From positions 1-10,141 of the forward strand of contig JAIPJR010000084.1 in the NCBI GenBank assembly GCA_021734045.1: DNA of 10,141 nucleotides. The letters run 5' to 3'. The notes beneath the pieces were generated by a model that was given only the letters and a program-made list of their open reading frames with translations, had not been told where the DNA came from and made no database searches. Both the position numbers and the translations under genes were made by a program. This DNA comes from Fidelibacterota bacterium. Lineage in GTDB: Bacteria; Fidelibacterota; UBA8477. Positions 1 to 7,853 of this stretch are shown here, in pieces (the first letter of the stretch is position 1; each line of letters begins with the position of its first letter).

Positions 1-721
1 TATCCAGTGTTGCGAACAATTTATCTTCCACCAGTACCTGGGCATCGGTTAACAGGTTCATGAGTGAGGATTTGCCTGCATTGGTGTAGCCGACGAGGGC
101 GACCTTGTAAACATCCTGCCGATTTTTCCTCCGGGTCGCTCGTTGCTGCTCGATTTTGGTGAGATCTTTCTTCAATCTGGAAATACGCTGACCAATCATC
201 CGGCGATCCAGCTCGATCTGGGTTTCTCCCGGGCCGCCTCGCGTACCAATGGCTCGCTGCCGTTCCAGGTGCGTCCACTGTCTGGTCAGGCGCGGAAGCA
301 AGTACTCCCAATGGGCCAGCTCCACCTGTGTCTTGGCTTCCCGGGTGCGGGCATGCCGGGCAAAAATATCCAGGATGAGAAACCCTCGATCCATGATGCG
401 CGTCTTTTTCATCAATTTTTGAAGGTTCTTCACCTGTGCGGGGGATAATTCATCATCAAAAATAACGATATCGGCCTTGAGCATTTCCACCTTTGTCGCA
501 ATCTCGTCCGCTTTGCCCTTACCAATGTAATAGGTAGCATCAATAGTGGATCGATTCTGAAGAACGGTTCCCACAACCTCACCACCGGCAGTCGCGGTTA
601 ATCTGGCCAGTTCCTCCAGATTTTCTTCCACTTCCAGAACATCCTGAAAGGGGTGCACAACACCCACCAACAATACACGTTCGGTGGGTTGTTCAGTAGG
701 AATCAAGTTTGTTGTCGCCAT
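1..721 (-). CDS. hflX: HflX ribosome-associated GTPase (N-terminal 240 residues; 3' end beyond window)
   Basis: This is a translational GTPase that binds the 50S subunit and splits or rescues stalled 70S ribosomes. The visible part has the HflX-specific N-terminal domain (about residues 15-130, with YYIGKGKADE at 65-74 and DRGFLILDIFARHARTREAK at 111-130). The glycine-rich HflX signature GTRGGPGETQ follows at 159-168. A coiled stretch rich in Lys, Arg and Gln (about 173-200) leads into the G domain, with the P-loop GYTNAGKSS at 211-219 and the start of switch I (DKLFATLD, 233-240). HflX proteins usually exceed 400 residues, so a large part, including G3-G5, is missing at the left edge. The ATG at 721 lies inside the end of the BatA-type gene, overlapping it by 19 bp in another frame, which suggests translational coupling. 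An AAGGA lies about 12 bases upstream. Family assignment is secure. Confidence 0.95.
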   Translation of the reverse strand, partial: MATTNLIPTEQPTERVLLVGVVHPFQDVLEVEENLEELARLTATAGGEVVGTVLQNRSTIDATYYIGKGKADEIATKVEMLKADIVIFDDELSPAQVKNLQKLMKKTRIMDRGFLILDIFARHARTREAKTQVELAHWEYLLPRLTRQWTHLERQRAIGTRGGPGETQIELDRRMIGQRISRLKKDLTKIEQQRATRRKNRQDVYKVALVGYTNAGKSSLMNLLTDAQVLVEDKLFATLD

Positions 722-2676
722 CCGCGGGGAATCCTTGCCAGAAACGTTTCTATCAGAAATAATAGGAGTGCAAACAGCAGGAACCAAGGCCACAATGGCA
801 CACCTTGGCGATGCGCCAAGACCTGCTCAACCATATCCTGCTCTTCATCCAAAACCACATCAAATCGGTCGGTGAAATCATTGATAAATATTTCAGCTAC
901 GGGGACTGCCTCCTCTGGTTCCACATTAACGGCTATGGAAGCCAACTGACGCGCCCCCTGGAACAGGCGATAAAATCCCGGCTCCCGGGCAGCTGGGAAA
1001 ATCAATCTTCCCAAGCTATCCGCCTGAATAAACTGCGACTGGCCATTGGGTAGTTGAACCTGCAATGGATCACCACCTACCTGCGCGTCCTGCGGAAACA
1101 GAAGATTCTGCCTAACAACGCGATTATAGCCGTCAACATCAAGCTCCGGAAGTGCGTCATGAAACATTCTCACCAGCATGGCCGGAAACACGCCTAATAT
1201 CGGCCAGTTTGTACCGTCCGGGGCAAAACTGGTGTTTAGCCAGACGAGTCGACCTCCCCCCTTAGGCATCATACTCACCAGTGGAGTGTCATCGGCATAC
1301 AGCAGCCAATCTTCACCCGCTCTAAAATCATAGTCAGTGAGGTAACGCTTCTTCACGATTAAACGGCGATTCTCCAGGGAGGACTTTAGCGGTACGCCGG
1401 CAAAGATTTGCTCGCCCCGTGGCGTCATCCTGACCGGGAATCCGTACTCATTGGATTCTGTCTCAATGGTCCGAGGTAATTCCAGCGCATCAGCTAGATT
1501 TGCATCGATAGCACCGATGACGATAAGCTGTCCGCCATTTTCCACAAACCGACCCATGCGGGCTAAGTGATGGCCGGACAGCTTAACACTGGTTTCCCAT
1601 ATCAGAGTATTCATTCCGGTGAGCACCAGACCGTCCAAATGATGAACGTCAGCCATCTCCAGCTCAATATGATAAGCCTGCTGTGCAAGGGCAGATGAAA
1701 GAATTTGCCAAATATTTGGCTGACGCACAGGTGCAAGAACACCCACCCGCACTTTTTCACCGGGTTGCAGCACAAAATAGCGCGCATCGTTATAAGAATT
1801 GGCATCGGTGGTAAGGTTGAGCTGCCCTTCCTGAGCCTGGCGTCCCTCGACCAACCCCTTCATCTCCAAGCCGGTGTTCACTGCACCAGCTGTATTGAGT
1901 AGAACCTGGTTGATACGGTTGCCATTAATCCACAATTCCACCGGATCATCTGAAAATGGCTCACCATTCGATGCAATTTGTGCGTGAATCTCGTATGTAT
2001 CACCGGGCTGGAAAACACGCTCTGGTAGCGTAAGGCCGGTAATGCCCCGGTCTGATTCAACAGGTATGTGAAGCACACCACGCCACCAATCCGGTGCCAG
2101 TGAATCGGTGAGGGTATAGGGTAGCTGGCCATCTGAAAGTACAATAATTTCCCGGCGTGCATAGTCCTCTACCGGTAGATGCCGCCGGACGAAACCGGCA
2201 ATATTCTGAATGACGGGCGCCGACCAGGTCGGCTGAATGTCTGCGGCATTCCGGGCGAACACAGAGTCCCCTAACCCCAAAAACCAAACATCTGTTTGAT
2301 GATCCCTCAGCGTTGCCAAAGTCTCCAAATGCTGGTTGCTTTCCGGCTTTTGGAAAACCGATCGCATCGAGGCGGTATTATCGACAGCAATTACGGTGAG
2401 GGTTTGAGGACGGGTAGCGAGCTGAAAGCCGGCACCTTGTTGAATCGTAGGTCGGGCAAAAGCCAAAATAATGAGCAGAATTATCAGCGTGCGTAAAATC
2501 AGCAATATTAATTGTTTGATATTAAATGTCTTTAGCGCGTTTTGCTCCAGAACTTTCAAAAACCGGAGCGATGAAAATTCCACACGCCGCGCTTTCCGCT
2601 TCGACAGCAGATGAATGATAATGGGTAACAGGATGACTGGCAGGAACCAGAGAATTGAGCTATTCAGAAATGTCAT
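703..2676 (-). CDS. BatA-domain membrane protein with VWA-like region
   Basis: The protein has 657 residues and is membrane anchored. Residues 1-80 match the BatA N-terminal domain: a helix at about 5-25, the basic stretch SKRKARRVEFSSLRFLK after it, and a second helix at about 55-73 ending FARP. A von Willebrand A-like domain follows. DNTAS at 99-103 stands where the MIDAS DxSxS motif belongs, with Thr in place of the middle Ser, and IIVLSDG at 177-183 supplies the later MIDAS Asp. Around 355-390 (NTLIW...FVENGGQLIVIG) the pattern resembles the glutamine-amidotransferase-like fold often found in such proteins. A C-terminal helix lies at about 627-648. It follows the lipid kinase gene by 19 bp and overlaps hflX by 19 bp. 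No MoxR ATPase or second Bat gene is adjacent, so the 'aerotolerance' name should not be taken as function. The ATG at 2676 has no obvious Shine-Dalgarno; the start is chosen because the BatA domain begins directly after it. Confidence 0.85.
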   Translation of the reverse strand: MTFLNSSILWFLPVILLPIIIHLLSKRKARRVEFSSLRFLKVLEQNALKTFNIKQLILLILRTLIILLIILAFARPTIQQGAGFQLATRPQTLTVIAVDNTASMRSVFQKPESNQHLETLATLRDHQTDVWFLGLGDSVFARNAADIQPTWSAPVIQNIAGFVRRHLPVEDYARREIIVLSDGQLPYTLTDSLAPDWWRGVLHIPVESDRGITGLTLPERVFQPGDTYEIHAQIASNGEPFSDDPVELWINGNRINQVLLNTAGAVNTGLEMKGLVEGRQAQEGQLNLTTDANSYNDARYFVLQPGEKVRVGVLAPVRQPNIWQILSSALAQQAYHIELEMADVHHLDGLVLTGMNTLIWETSVKLSGHHLARMGRFVENGGQLIVIGAIDANLADALELPRTIETESNEYGFPVRMTPRGEQIFAGVPLKSSLENRRLIVKKRYLTDYDFRAGEDWLLYADDTPLVSMMPKGGGRLVWLNTSFAPDGTNWPILGVFPAMLVRMFHDALPELDVDGYNRVVRQNLLFPQDAQVGGDPLQVQLPNGQSQFIQADSLGRLIFPAAREPGFYRLFQGARQLASIAVNVEPEEAVPVAEIFINDFTDRFDVVLDEEQDMVEQVLAHRQGVPLWPWFLLFALLLFLIETFLARIPRGWRQQT

Positions 2677-2695
2677 GTATTTCGGTCAACTTAAG

Positions 2696-3268
2696 TTAAA
2701 TGAAAATCAATAGTGACAGTGCCACCGAAACCGGAATGGTAATATTGTCATCCACAAAATTCACATATACTTCTACCAGCGTGCCTATTGCAGCACCAAT
2801 CAGTTTTGCCACCCACGGAATGGCGGGGAAAAACATGAGCACAACCACAGAGACAACAAAAAATGCCAGGCTACCTTCCACACTTTTGCTTCCAAGCCGA
2901 TGTTTGCCCAGTGGGATTCCCACCAACGCGGCAAATGCGTCGCTGATGGAGAGAATTAACAACGCTGGTACCGCTATTGTCATTGGAAACCAGGCGATGG
3001 TAATCAAATTTCCTAAGAAGACGAAAGCCGCACCGGTTACGCGGTGTTTCTCCTGTGACCGAATCGCCGGTTTGAAAAACCATCCCAACCAGTCTCCAAG
3101 CCTGGTTCCCCGCAACCGCTCATATTCAATTAAAAAGAACACCAGATTGATTAAAATTAATCCGTACACCATCCACTGCTTCGGAATCCAGAACCAATAC
3201 ACCAGCGGGATAATCGCTGAGGTGATATGGATGAGCTTTCGATTTATTTCAACTGTGGTGAGTTTCAA
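2696..3268 (-). CDS. SEC59/VTE5-type CTP-dependent lipid kinase (dolichol/phytol kinase family)
   Basis: This is a 190-residue polytopic membrane protein of the dolichol kinase / phytol kinase / phosphatidate cytidylyltransferase-like family (COG0170 type). It begins with the family's ExNRKLIHI pattern (8-15). It then shows the core motif ISDAFAALVG (108-117), the glycine-rich GKHRLGSKSVEGSLAFF (121-137), whose KSxEGS element is typical of phytol/dolichol kinases, and the C-terminal DDNITIP (173-179). Members phosphorylate isoprenoid alcohols with CTP in the membrane; the actual substrate here (undecaprenol, phytol, farnesol or another) cannot be read from the sequence. The start is TTG at 3268-3266, which overlaps the rpe stop as TTGA (4 bp). 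No upstream ATG exists and the conserved domain starts within ten residues, so TTG is the best start. The Shine-Dalgarno is weak, so translation is probably coupled to rpe. Confidence 0.85.
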   Translation of the reverse strand: MKLTTVEINRKLIHITSAIIPLVYWFWIPKQWMVYGLILINLVFFLIEYERLRGTRLGDWLGWFFKPAIRSQEKHRVTGAAFVFLGNLITIAWFPMTIAVPALLILSISDAFAALVGIPLGKHRLGSKSVEGSLAFFVVSVVVLMFFPAIPWVAKLIGAAIGTLVEVYVNFVDDNITIPVSVALSLLIFI

Positions 3269-3921
3269 GAAAGCTGGCTCTGCAATGTTCTAAAAGCCTC
3301 TGCAGCATCATCTTTTCCAAAAATGGCTGAACCGGCCACATAATAATCCACACCCGTTCCTCTAATCTGGTCAATCGTATTGAGATTCACGCCACCATCA
3401 ATCTCAATGATGATGTCATGATCATGCAGCGTGGGTGCCCAGGTTCTGATTTTTTCCAGAACCTCGGGGATAAGAGCTTGTCCGCCGAATCCGGGATTCA
3501 CTGACATGAACAATACTTGATCAATGTGTGGCAAGAGTGTTTTGAGAATGTCTGCCGGTGTACCGGGATTCAAAACAACGCCGGCTTTGGCACCCAAATC
3601 GCGAATCTCGGTCAATTCTCGATGAATATGCGGACAGGTTTCGGTATGAATGAGAATCGTGTCGGCACCAGCCTCCCGAAATTGCCTCAGAAAATCACCC
3701 GGATTGGTCATCATCAGGTGTGCTTCCAGCGTCTGATTTGTGAGTTTTCGAATCGCTTGAACCATAATGGGACCGAAGGTCAGATTGGGAACGAAGTGAC
3801 CATCCATCACATCCAGATGAAGAATTTTTGAACCAGCTGCTTCAACCACCCGGATTTCCTCGGCCAGTCGGCTGAAATCGGCAGAGAGCACTGACGGACA
3901 AATCAGTTTATCAGTATTCAT
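3265..3921 (-). CDS. rpe: Ribulose-phosphate 3-epimerase
   Basis: Rpe interconverts D-ribulose 5-phosphate and D-xylulose 5-phosphate in the pentose phosphate pathway and is a cytosolic TIM-barrel enzyme. The 218-residue length is normal for the family. The N-terminal PSVLSADF (9-16) forms the first strand. The signature LDVMDGHFVPN (36-46) carries D37, and with H35, H68 (EAHLM) and D175 (EIDGGV) it gives the four expected metal ligands; D37 and D175 are the acid/base pair. SVNPGFGGQ (140-148) and the C-terminal AGSAIF (196-201) form the phosphate-binding loops. The ATG at 3921 is five bases after the PASTA gene stop and lacks a clear Shine-Dalgarno. Its stop overlaps the TTG start of the lipid kinase. 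All key residues are present, so it should be active. Confidence 0.97.
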   Translation of the reverse strand: MNTDKLICPSVLSADFSRLAEEIRVVEAAGSKILHLDVMDGHFVPNLTFGPIMVQAIRKLTNQTLEAHLMMTNPGDFLRQFREAGADTILIHTETCPHIHRELTEIRDLGAKAGVVLNPGTPADILKTLLPHIDQVLFMSVNPGFGGQALIPEVLEKIRTWAPTLHDHDIIIEIDGGVNLNTIDQIRGTGVDYYVAGSAIFGKDDAAEAFRTLQSQLS

Positions 3922-3926
3922 GGTAA

Positions 3927-4655
3927 TTAATAATCCACGGAAACGATTAAATCAACCTGGACTTTTCGCTCAACCGGAAAACGAGCCCCCGGATTCCAGG
4001 ACTGGGAAATGACGGTTCGGGGCAGCAGCGTGGTATCTCGCATCGTGGTCACCATACCTACGCTGAATCCAGCCTTTTCCAGAATCTTCTGCGCTTCTGA
4101 CTCACCCAGATTGACCACATCCGGGACTGTCTTTTGGGCATTGCGTTTGCCTTTGCTCACAGTAAGAATGACGGCGCTTTTGTAATCAATGCTGTCCGCC
4201 GCTGCGATGGACTGACCGATGACCACACCTTCATGGTAAAAATCTGAGGAATCGTACACCACACTGTCCAGAGGTATACCGCGTTCACCCAGAAGAATTT
4301 TGGCATGACGCAGGGTCCTGGAAATCAAATCAGGCATTTCAAGTTTTCCCGGCGGCAGTGAAATCGTAAGCTGGATCCGCCGGTTTTCCCGCACCAAATC
4401 CCCCGCATCCGGAAATTGGTCAATGATGGACAGAGCAGGTGTTTCCAGACGAAAAATGGTGTCCTTGATGGTATAGCGTAATCCACGCTCAGTGAGCATT
4501 TTCTCAGCAACCGGTAGCGTGGTATATGTAAGGCTGGGAACTCTCACCTCGCTGTTCCATCGAACATACAGTGGCATAATGACATAATTCACCAACACAA
4601 ATGCAGCGCTACCCAGCAGGATAAACGCGATGAGATAATCCCGGGCCGCACGCAT
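3927..4655 (-). CDS. Membrane-anchored protein with three PASTA domains, no kinase domain
   Basis: From the ATG at 4655 the protein has 242 residues: a short basic N-terminus (MRAARD), one transmembrane helix at about 6-29, then three PASTA repeats outside the membrane at about 37-102, 104-169 and 174-242. Each shows the PASTA pattern, for example VPDVVNLGESEAQKILEKAG in the third and the closing ...VISQSWNPGARFP...VQVDLIVS. PASTA domains bind peptidoglycan fragments or act as spacers in Ser/Thr kinases and class A PBPs. No kinase or transpeptidase is attached here, so a cell-wall binding or adaptor role is only inferred. A TTG 21 bases upstream would extend it by seven residues, but the ATG has AAGGAAG eight bases before it and forms TAATG with the rsmB stop, so I prefer the ATG. 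It sits between rsmB and rpe in the same operon. Confidence 0.85.
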   Translation of the reverse strand: MRAARDYLIAFILLGSAAFVLVNYVIMPLYVRWNSEVRVPSLTYTTLPVAEKMLTERGLRYTIKDTIFRLETPALSIIDQFPDAGDLVRENRRIQLTISLPPGKLEMPDLISRTLRHAKILLGERGIPLDSVVYDSSDFYHEGVVIGQSIAAADSIDYKSAVILTVSKGKRNAQKTVPDVVNLGESEAQKILEKAGFSVGMVTTMRDTTLLPRTVISQSWNPGARFPVERKVQVDLIVSVDY

Positions 4656-5983
4656 TAATTCTGCTTCCTTAGGCAAACAACAAACATCCCATCCATTCTG
4701 TCTCGTTCCGGTAAGGTCACGATCGCTCCATTCTCATCCATAAAGGCCTGTAATTGCTTATCATTCACGCGTTCGATCTCTGCGGTGGATTCCTTTTCTA
4801 AAAAATTCCTAACCTGCGCCCAATTCTCCTCCGGCTCCAGTGTACAGGTACTATAAACCAACCTGCCACCCGGTTTTAATGACCGCCAGGCATTTTCTAA
4901 CATCTGCTCCTGAATGTCAACCAAATCCTGAATGTCCTGCGGTTGTCTTCGCCACCGCAAATCAGCGCGTCGATTCAATACACCAGTACCGGAACAAGGT
5001 ACGTCCAGTAAGATTTTATCGGCTTCCGGTAATGGCATTTCTGCAACATCACCCTCCACAGTCTCCAGTCCGGGATGGCCCAGTCGCTTAAAGTTTTGCG
5101 TCATCTGCTCAAGGCGTACCCGGGCGACATCGTAGGCAAATATTTGTGCTTCCCCACCGGACAATTCCGCCAGATAGGTGGATTTCCCGCCAGGAGCTGC
5201 ACACAAATCCAACACCCGGTCACTTGCCTGGGGTGCGAGAACACGCGGAGCCAGACCGGCTGCCACATCTTGAACTGAGAACCAACCATCAGAATAGGCT
5301 TTGGAGTGAAAAAGCGTACCCGCATGCTCCAACTCATAAAAATCCGGGAAGTGGTCATTGCGTTTCCAACTTAAGTCCATTTCAGACAAGGATAATTCCC
5401 AAGTATGCCGATCCACCTTCAAACGGTTGTATCGAATCCAATTTTTGGGAACAGAATTGTTGCACTCACAGCGTAACCGGACTCCAGTTTCACCAAGTTG
5501 GCTATGCCAGCGGTTTAAAAGCCATTCCGGATGTGACATTTCAACAGACAACCGCTGTATTCCCTTTAACCCTGCCTGATTCAGTGCTTCCTCCAAATTC
5601 AATGTCGCCACCTTTCGCAAGACGGCATTCACCAATCCACTGGCTTTGGTGAGTTTCACATCCTTTGACAATTCCACCATTTCATTCACAGCGGCATAGG
5701 TTGGGGTTTCCATAAATCGAAGTTGATAGGACCCCATTCTCAACAGTGATTTCAATTCCAGTTGAGCTTTTTTGTAGCTGCCTTTAAATACGCGTTGAAT
5801 GAGAAAATCCAGGTGTAATTGATGGCGTGTTGTTCCCAACACTACCTCTGTGACCCAGTTTCGCCCCTGTGATTCCAACGAGGTGTGGTTTAATTCGTAC
5901 TGAAGTATGCGGTCAATATAATGATCGGAACGTTGCCATTTGGTGAGAATACGGAATGCCAGGAGCCGGGCAATATCAGCCAA
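4655..5983 (-). CDS. rsmB: 16S rRNA (cytosine-C5) methyltransferase RsmB
   Basis: RsmB is a SAM-dependent methyltransferase that makes m5C967 of 16S rRNA (E. coli numbering). It has 442 residues, close to the usual 430-450. The N-terminal NusB-like RNA-binding domain spans about 1-145 (ARLLAFRIL at 5-13, GSYQLRF at 84-90, ASGLVNAVLRKV at 114-125). The Rossmann methyltransferase domain has SAM motif DLCAAPGGKST (259-269), motif IV DVPCSGTGVL (327-336) with C330, and YSTCTLEPEEN (377-387) with the catalytic Cys C380. Both cysteines of the RsmB/Nol1/Nop2/Sun family are therefore present. The start is TTG at 5983-5981, overlapping the fmt stop by eight bases, with GGGAG six bases upstream and no ATG nearby. 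The stop codon shares a base with the ATG of the PASTA gene (TAATG). Confidence 0.96.
   Translation of the reverse strand: MADIARLLAFRILTKWQRSDHYIDRILQYELNHTSLESQGRNWVTEVVLGTTRHQLHLDFLIQRVFKGSYKKAQLELKSLLRMGSYQLRFMETPTYAAVNEMVELSKDVKLTKASGLVNAVLRKVATLNLEEALNQAGLKGIQRLSVEMSHPEWLLNRWHSQLGETGVRLRCECNNSVPKNWIRYNRLKVDRHTWELSLSEMDLSWKRNDHFPDFYELEHAGTLFHSKAYSDGWFSVQDVAAGLAPRVLAPQASDRVLDLCAAPGGKSTYLAELSGGEAQIFAYDVARVRLEQMTQNFKRLGHPGLETVEGDVAEMPLPEADKILLDVPCSGTGVLNRRADLRWRRQPQDIQDLVDIQEQMLENAWRSLKPGGRLVYSTCTLEPEENWAQVRNFLEKESTAEIERVNDKQLQAFMDENGAIVTLPERDRMDGMFVVCLRKQN
4664..4670 (-). promoter_or_regulatory. Shine-Dalgarno deciding the PASTA gene start
   Basis: AAGGAAG on the minus strand lies eight bases before the ATG at 4655, inside the last codons of rsmB. 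It supports this ATG over the in-frame TTG at 4676, which would overlap rsmB by 22 bases and place this site inside the coding region. Confidence 0.7.
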
Positions 5984-6896
5984 AAAGATCTCCCGTCTGC
6001 AAGGGATTCCCGCTTAAAAATGCGCGACTTTCCATTGCGCGCTTCCCTTCTGGTTGAACTTCGGTGATGGTCAAGGCCTGATCACCGCAGGCGACGGTAA
6101 ATCCATCCCGGTCTACCGCGATTACTTTGCCTGGTCGCCCCTGCTTCGCCACGAGATGTGAGCGTAAAAATTTTATTCGCTGACCGACCAGTACGGTGTA
6201 GGCGCCGGGTTTTGGAGAAAATGCCCGAATTTGGTTGTGAACCTTGCTGGCTGATTGTGTGAAATCAATCGGCAACAGATCCGGCGTGATTTTCGGTGCG
6301 CGGGTCGCCAGGGTGTCATCCTGTGGTGTCGCTTGGAGCGTGCCCGCAGCAATGCCATCGATTGTATCCAGCAGGGTTGTCGCCCCTAATTCCGCCATGC
6401 GATCATGTAGTTCACCAAAGGTTTCGTCAGGCTTTATAGGGAGTTTGCGCTGTAGCAACATATTTCCCGTATCGACTGATTTCTGGATGAAGAATGTGGT
6501 GACACCTGTTTCCGATTCACCATTGAGCAAAGCCCACTGAATGGGCGCTGCTCCACGGTACCGGGGTAATAGCGATCCATGCAAATTGATGGTTCCTGCT
6601 GTGGGCATGCGAAATAGGACTTCCGGCAATATTCTAAACGCCACCACCGTAAAAAGGTCAGGAGCAAGACGGGACATTTCAGCCAGAAAATCCGAATCCT
6701 TCAGTGAAACCGGTTGATAAACAGGCAAATCATGCTGCAACGCCAACTTTTTTACCGGGGAAGGTTGTAGTTTCCGTCCCCTCCCCTGGGGTTTATCCGG
6801 AACGGTCACAACCCCCAGGATATCATGCTCACTGTTCAGCAGGGTTTGTAAAGATGCGACTGCGAACGCAGGCGTTCCCATAAAAATTAAACGCAT
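5976..6896 (-). CDS. fmt: Methionyl-tRNA formyltransferase
   Basis: Fmt transfers a formyl group from 10-formyl-tetrahydrofolate to initiator Met-tRNA. The 306 residues are near the usual 310-315. The N-terminal formyltransferase domain starts MRLIFMGTPAFAV and has the loop DKPQGRGRKLQPSPVK (34-49) that inserts into the tRNA acceptor stem. The catalytic trio is N104, H106 and D142, carried by INLHGSLLPRYRGAAPIQWA (103-122) and SVDTGNML (140-147). The C-terminal domain (about 205-306) is the OB-like tRNA-binding fold. The ATG at 6896 has GGAAG twelve bases upstream. It lies 44 bp after def, its usual partner, and its stop overlaps rsmB. Confidence 0.97.
   Translation of the reverse strand: MRLIFMGTPAFAVASLQTLLNSEHDILGVVTVPDKPQGRGRKLQPSPVKKLALQHDLPVYQPVSLKDSDFLAEMSRLAPDLFTVVAFRILPEVLFRMPTAGTINLHGSLLPRYRGAAPIQWALLNGESETGVTTFFIQKSVDTGNMLLQRKLPIKPDETFGELHDRMAELGATTLLDTIDGIAAGTLQATPQDDTLATRAPKITPDLLPIDFTQSASKVHNQIRAFSPKPGAYTVLVGQRIKFLRSHLVAKQGRPGKVIAVDRDGFTVACGDQALTITEVQPEGKRAMESRAFLSGNPLQTGDLFG
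5990..5994 (-). promoter_or_regulatory. Shine-Dalgarno supporting the TTG start of rsmB
   Basis: GGGAG on the minus strand, with a six-base spacer to the TTG at 5983, lies inside the end of fmt. It is the evidence that rsmB starts at this non-ATG codon. Confidence 0.6.
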
Positions 6897-6940
6897 ATCG
6901 AATACATGCTTCCGGGTTTAGAATGAGAAGGACAATTTTA

Positions 6941-7480
6941 TCAGAGCTGATAATTCTCCGACAGCTCTACCTCTATCTCACCGTTGGCGATTTTCTTCAG
7001 TGTACTTTTAAGTAACGAACGCTTGAGGGCTGAGAGCCTGTCGATGAACAGCATCCCTTCCAGATGATCAAATTCATGCTGAATTACCCGTGCCAGGAAT
7101 GTATCAATCCATTCATCATGGGACTGGCCATCCAGCGATTGGTATTTAATTCGAACACCCTTGGGGCGCACCACATCTTCATGAACGGTGGGGATGCTGA
7201 GACACCCTTCTTCGTAAACATCCTTTTCATCCCCAAATTCCACAATTTCCGGATTGATAAAAACCCGCTTTCCTTCGTTGGAATCCATGGGACTGATGTC
7301 AATGATAAACAGCCGCACCGATTCGCCCAACTGCGGAGCTGCCAACCCAATCCCCTCGGCAGCATACATGGTCTCAAACATGTCATCTACCAGTGTTTTA
7401 ATTTCCTGGTCGATGATTTCGATGCGTCGGGCTTTTTCCCTGAGTACCGGATCGCCGTATGTGTGGATGGTTCGTAACAT
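6941..7480 (-). CDS. def: Peptide deformylase
   Basis: Def is a metalloenzyme (usually Fe2+) that removes the formyl group from the N-terminal methionine of new proteins; together with fmt it forms the formylation/deformylation cycle. It has 179 residues and all three family motifs: GIGLAAPQLG (43-52), EGCLSIP (91-97) and HEFDHLEG (135-142). The metal ligands are C93, H135 and H139, and E136 is the catalytic acid. The tail after residue 150 is Lys-rich and slightly longer than in E. coli (169 residues). The ATG at 7480 is 30 bp downstream of yajC, with only a weak AGAGAAAG upstream. Confidence 0.97.
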   Translation of the reverse strand: MLRTIHTYGDPVLREKARRIEIIDQEIKTLVDDMFETMYAAEGIGLAAPQLGESVRLFIIDISPMDSNEGKRVFINPEIVEFGDEKDVYEEGCLSIPTVHEDVVRPKGVRIKYQSLDGQSHDEWIDTFLARVIQHEFDHLEGMLFIDRLSALKRSLLKSTLKKIANGEIEVELSENYQL

Positions 7481-7510
7481 GGGTCTGAAAACTTTCTCTA
7501 CAGGCCGTGA

Positions 7511-7822
7511 CTAATCTTTTTTCACGGAAACGGCTGTGCGACTCACATGGAGCTTGGTCTCGCCGGCAGTTTTAATCAGGAGGACATCTTTGTCTTTTTC
7601 GCCCTCAATGACACCGTGAACGCCCCCGGAGGTAACCACGCGGTCGCCCTTTTTCAGGTTAGATTGCATAGTGGCAATGTCCTTCTGGCGTTTGGACTGT
7701 GGCCTAATGATGAGGAAATACATGATTAGCAATAAGATGATGAATGGCAAAAATGCGAAAATTGGATTCCCGGATTCACCCCCCTGCGGAGCGGCCATGA
7801 GTAAATAAGCAAATGTGTTCAT
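7511..7822 (-). CDS. yajC: Preprotein translocase accessory subunit YajC
   Basis: YajC is a small inner-membrane protein of the SecDF-YajC complex that helps protein export. It has 103 residues: a short N-terminus, one transmembrane helix at about 20-39, the family's RPQ immediately after it (40-42), then the cytosolic region with LKKGDRVVTSGGVHG (56-70), the YajC signature. The ATG at 7822 has an AGGAG upstream, but with a long spacer of about 13 bases. secD and secF are not next to it here; it instead heads the def-fmt-rsmB run. As the first gene of the run it should carry the operon promoter, probably within 7823-7950. Confidence 0.95.
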   Translation of the reverse strand: MNTFAYLLMAAPQGGESGNPIFAFLPFIILLLIMYFLIIRPQSKRQKDIATMQSNLKKGDRVVTSGGVHGVIEGEKDKDVLLIKTAGETKLHVSRTAVSVKKD

Positions 7823-7853
7823 CGGGTTGATTTAACTCCTTTCATACGCAGCT

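Noticed and set aside
143-448. Plus-strand frame of 101 codons opposite hflX
   Set aside because: The minus strand encodes the HflX signature here, so the plus frame is a shadow.
2700-3293. Plus-strand frame of 197 codons opposite the lipid kinase
   Set aside because: It lies fully antisense to a gene with clear family motifs and overlapping neighbours; its product has no recognisable domain and is a shadow of the real frame.
4656-4676. TTG start for the PASTA protein, seven residues upstream
   Set aside because: The ATG at 4655 has AAGGAAG at eight bases and a TAATG junction; the TTG has no comparable site.
5146-5652. Plus-strand frame of 168 codons opposite rsmB
   Set aside because: Antisense to the RsmB linker and methyltransferase start; no domain, and composition is that of a complement frame.
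7064-7477. Plus-strand frame of 137 codons opposite def
   Set aside because: Antisense to the three conserved deformylase motifs; no independent evidence of coding.
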